Shown piece by piece: positions 21,433 to 22,578 of a DNA stretch of 22,578 nt. The position numbers and the translations under genes are program-made. Source of the stretch: a virus; IMG/VR virus record IMGVR_UViG_3300028581_003249, positions 1-22,578 of that record. One strand, given 5' to 3'. The notes below the pieces were generated by a model. It made no database searches. It had not been told where the DNA came from and saw only the letters and a program-made list of their open reading frames with translations. Each line of letters begins with the position of its first letter. Position 1 is the first letter of the stretch.

Positions 21433-22094
21433 GACGCCACCTCCCCGGTCCGCGGATCCGCACCAGCGGTCGCGGCGCGAGCGCGCCGATCGGTCTCGGC
21501 GACCAGGCGGTCGATGAGGTCGGACGCCTGCGCCTTGTCCAGCGCATCGGTCGACTCCACGCCGTAGCGCGTCAGGACCTTGGCGAGCTCCGCGTCGGTG
21601 ACTCCGCCGCGATCGACCTCGGCAGCGATCTTGGCGAGCTGCTTCGCGGTCGCGTGGTTGCCCGAGCTCGCGCGGCGGGCGCCGCCCTCGTCGCCGGAGT
21701 CTTCGCCCACCGAGGCGATGCCGAGGGCCGCCATGATGGCGAAGCGACGCGCCGAGGTGATCGAGCCGCCGGTCTGCTTGCTGTCCTCGCCCGCCGGCAG
21801 CGCCAGCGGCCCGAACTCGAACTGCTCCCCCGACTCGTGAAGCACGATCGTGGTGATCTGCACCTCGTCGTCCTTCGTGGTGACGTCTTGCATGACGGCC
21901 AGGCCGTGCCTGGTGAGGACCGGGCGGACGTGAGCGAGCACGGTGGCGAGGTCGGCGTAGGGGAAGCTGAACGCGGCCTTGGTCTTGTCTCTGGGCTGGA
22001 TCGTCGCCGTGGATGCCTTGCCGACGTCGGTGATCTCGGCTTGAAAGGCGACGAGGGCGGCGGCGAGCGTGGACGCGGGCTGAACGTCTGTCAC
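21429..22094 (-). CDS. erf: ERF-family single-strand annealing recombinase
   Basis: Anneals complementary single strands during phage recombination and genome circularisation. The 221-residue protein has the ERF core over residues about 10-140: 'ALVAFQAEITDVGKASTATI', 'FSFPYADLATVLAHVRPVLT', 'RHGLAVMQDV' and 'GGSITSARRFAIMAALGIAS'. The last is the family's most typical motif. A charged linker and a C-terminal helical region ('ATAKQLAKIAAEVDRGGVTD') follow. I use the GTG at 22094, which has AAGGAG seven bases upstream. An ATG at 22115 is possible but lacks a ribosome site. The operon promoter and palindromic operator lie about 40 bases upstream, and the membrane peptide gene overlaps its stop. 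Confidence 0.92.
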   Translation of the reverse strand: MTDVQPASTLAAALVAFQAEITDVGKASTATIQPRDKTKAAFSFPYADLATVLAHVRPVLTRHGLAVMQDVTTKDDEVQITTIVLHESGEQFEFGPLALPAGEDSKQTGGSITSARRFAIMAALGIASVGEDSGDEGGARRASSGNHATAKQLAKIAAEVDRGGVTDAELAKVLTRYGVESTDALDKAQASDLIDRLVAETDRRARAATAGADPRTGEVAS

Positions 22095-22129
22095 GCGAGG
22101 GCTCCTTTCGGACATGCGGTTACTCCATG

Positions 22130-22155
22130 TGTATACAGGTTACGTCGGACGTAAC
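22130..22155 (-). promoter_or_regulatory. Palindromic operator and -10 box upstream of ERF operon
   Basis: GTTACGTCGGACGTAAC (22139-22155) is a perfect palindrome with 8-base arms around one base. On the minus strand it is followed within 3 bases by TATACA (22130-22135), a good -10 box. The -35 region is poor. A repressor on this palindrome would cover the spacer, so the operon is probably repressed in lysogeny or early in infection. The repressor itself is not identified. Confidence 0.6.
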
Positions 22156-22196
22156 TCTTGGGCGATAGCGAAAGCACAAGCACAAGATCGGGGAGG

Positions 22197-22562
22197 TCAG
22201 CCGGGACGACGCCCGCCGGAGTGGCAGGCGAGGCAGCAGACGAGCAGGTTGGAGCCGTCGGCGGGGTTGTGCGTCGGATCCTCGTCTCTGTGGTGCGTCT
22301 GGCAGACGAGGCCCCCGTCAGGGCGCCGGGCCAGGGCGGCGCCGCAGGCCTCGCAGCGACCCTTTGCGCGGCGGATCGCGCTGCGACGGGCGATGCGGTA
22401 GGCGGAGCTCTTGTAGCCGGCCCGCCGCGGGTCGGCTGCGAGGCGCCCGGCTTCGCCGGCGTGGATGGCGCAGGTGTCGGCGCCCGGGAGAGCGAGCGCC
22501 GGGCAGTAGCGGCAACTGCTCCGCCCCAGGCGCGTGGTGCTCGACTGGCGGAAGACGCTCAC
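22197..22562 (-). CDS. HNH endonuclease, 121 aa
   Basis: Predicted metal-dependent nuclease. The N-terminal third has a Cys/His cluster ('SSCRYCPALALPGADTCAIH') that may bind zinc. The HNH domain follows: 'RCEACGAALARRPDGGLVCQ' then 'THHRDEDPTHNPADGSN' with the His pair and Asn, and 'LLVCCLACHSGG' with the last cysteines and histidine. GTG at 22562 overlaps the stop of a gene entering from the right (GTGA). It lies upstream of the ERF operator, so it belongs to another transcript. It may be a homing-type or replication-associated nuclease; it is distinct in sequence from the packaging HNH at 10296-10625. Confidence 0.88.
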   Translation of the reverse strand: MSVFRQSSTTRLGRSSCRYCPALALPGADTCAIHAGEAGRLAADPRRAGYKSSAYRIARRSAIRRAKGRCEACGAALARRPDGGLVCQTHHRDEDPTHNPADGSNLLVCCLACHSGGRRPG

Positions 22563-22578
22563 TCGGCGTTGGCCTCGT
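22559..22578 (-). CDS. Last codons of an upstream gene, cut by window edge
   Basis: The bases before the HNH start read Glu-Ala-Asn-Ala-Glu-stop in a frame that enters from the right edge. The stop overlaps the HNH GTG as GTGA, matching junctions elsewhere in the window. Nothing can be said about the product. Confidence 0.45.

Noticed and set aside
1-22578. CRISPR array, insertion sequence, integrase, tRNA or rRNA genes
   Set aside because: I found no regularly spaced repeats, transposase or recombinase motifs, or tRNA/rRNA signatures on either strand.

Overview
The window is high-GC DNA, about two-thirds G+C by eye, and it reads as part of a siphovirus-type (HK97-fold) phage or prophage. 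Most phage genes lie on the minus strand. They start with GTG or ATG, follow GGAGG-like ribosome sites, and often overlap by 1 or 4 bases. GTG use, the P27-type small terminase, the ParB/methylase fusion and the high GC fit a phage of an actinobacterium-like high-GC host. No gene fixes the host or phage species.

Reading the minus strand from right to left, 22578-19847 is an early or recombination operon. It holds an HNH protein, an ERF single-strand annealing protein behind a palindromic operator, two tiny membrane peptides, a RusA resolvase, a winged-helix-like protein, a 109-aa phage protein and a holin-like membrane protein. Region 19725-17499 holds two small HTH regulators, a 62-aa protein and a multi-pass membrane protein fused to a HAD/5'-nucleotidase-like domain. 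Facing it on the plus strand, 12611-17274 is a two-gene type III restriction-modification system (Mod and Res), with a large stem-loop between the convergent units. Region 12312-7978 is the packaging module: Cys-motif protein, ParB/N6-adenine methylase, HNH, a coiled-coil protein, TerS and TerL. Region 6275-2140 continues the head operon: HTH protein, small beta-barrel-like protein, portal, ClpP-like protease and major capsid.

Between TerL and the rest of the head operon, a plus-strand CNNM/CorC-family membrane transporter gene (6654-7952) has been inserted. A frameshifted relic of the TerL 3' end lies on its other side, about 88 percent identical to the intact TerL 3' end by hand alignment and in the same orientation. 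The transporter therefore sits between direct repeats of the terL end.

Left of the capsid gene there are no head-tail connector or tail genes. A strong sigma70-type promoter instead drives three small unknown genes with nearly identical ribosome-site cassettes, ending at an intrinsic terminator. A SAP-like small protein and a peptidoglycan amidase (endolysin), cut by the window edge, follow. No integrase, tail gene, tRNA or CRISPR array was found.

Overall this looks like a temperate phage or capsid-encoding element carrying at least three accessory cargoes: the restriction system, the membrane-HAD unit and the transporter. The membrane-HAD protein next to the restriction system and the transporter inside a duplicated terL end are the best candidates for something not yet described.
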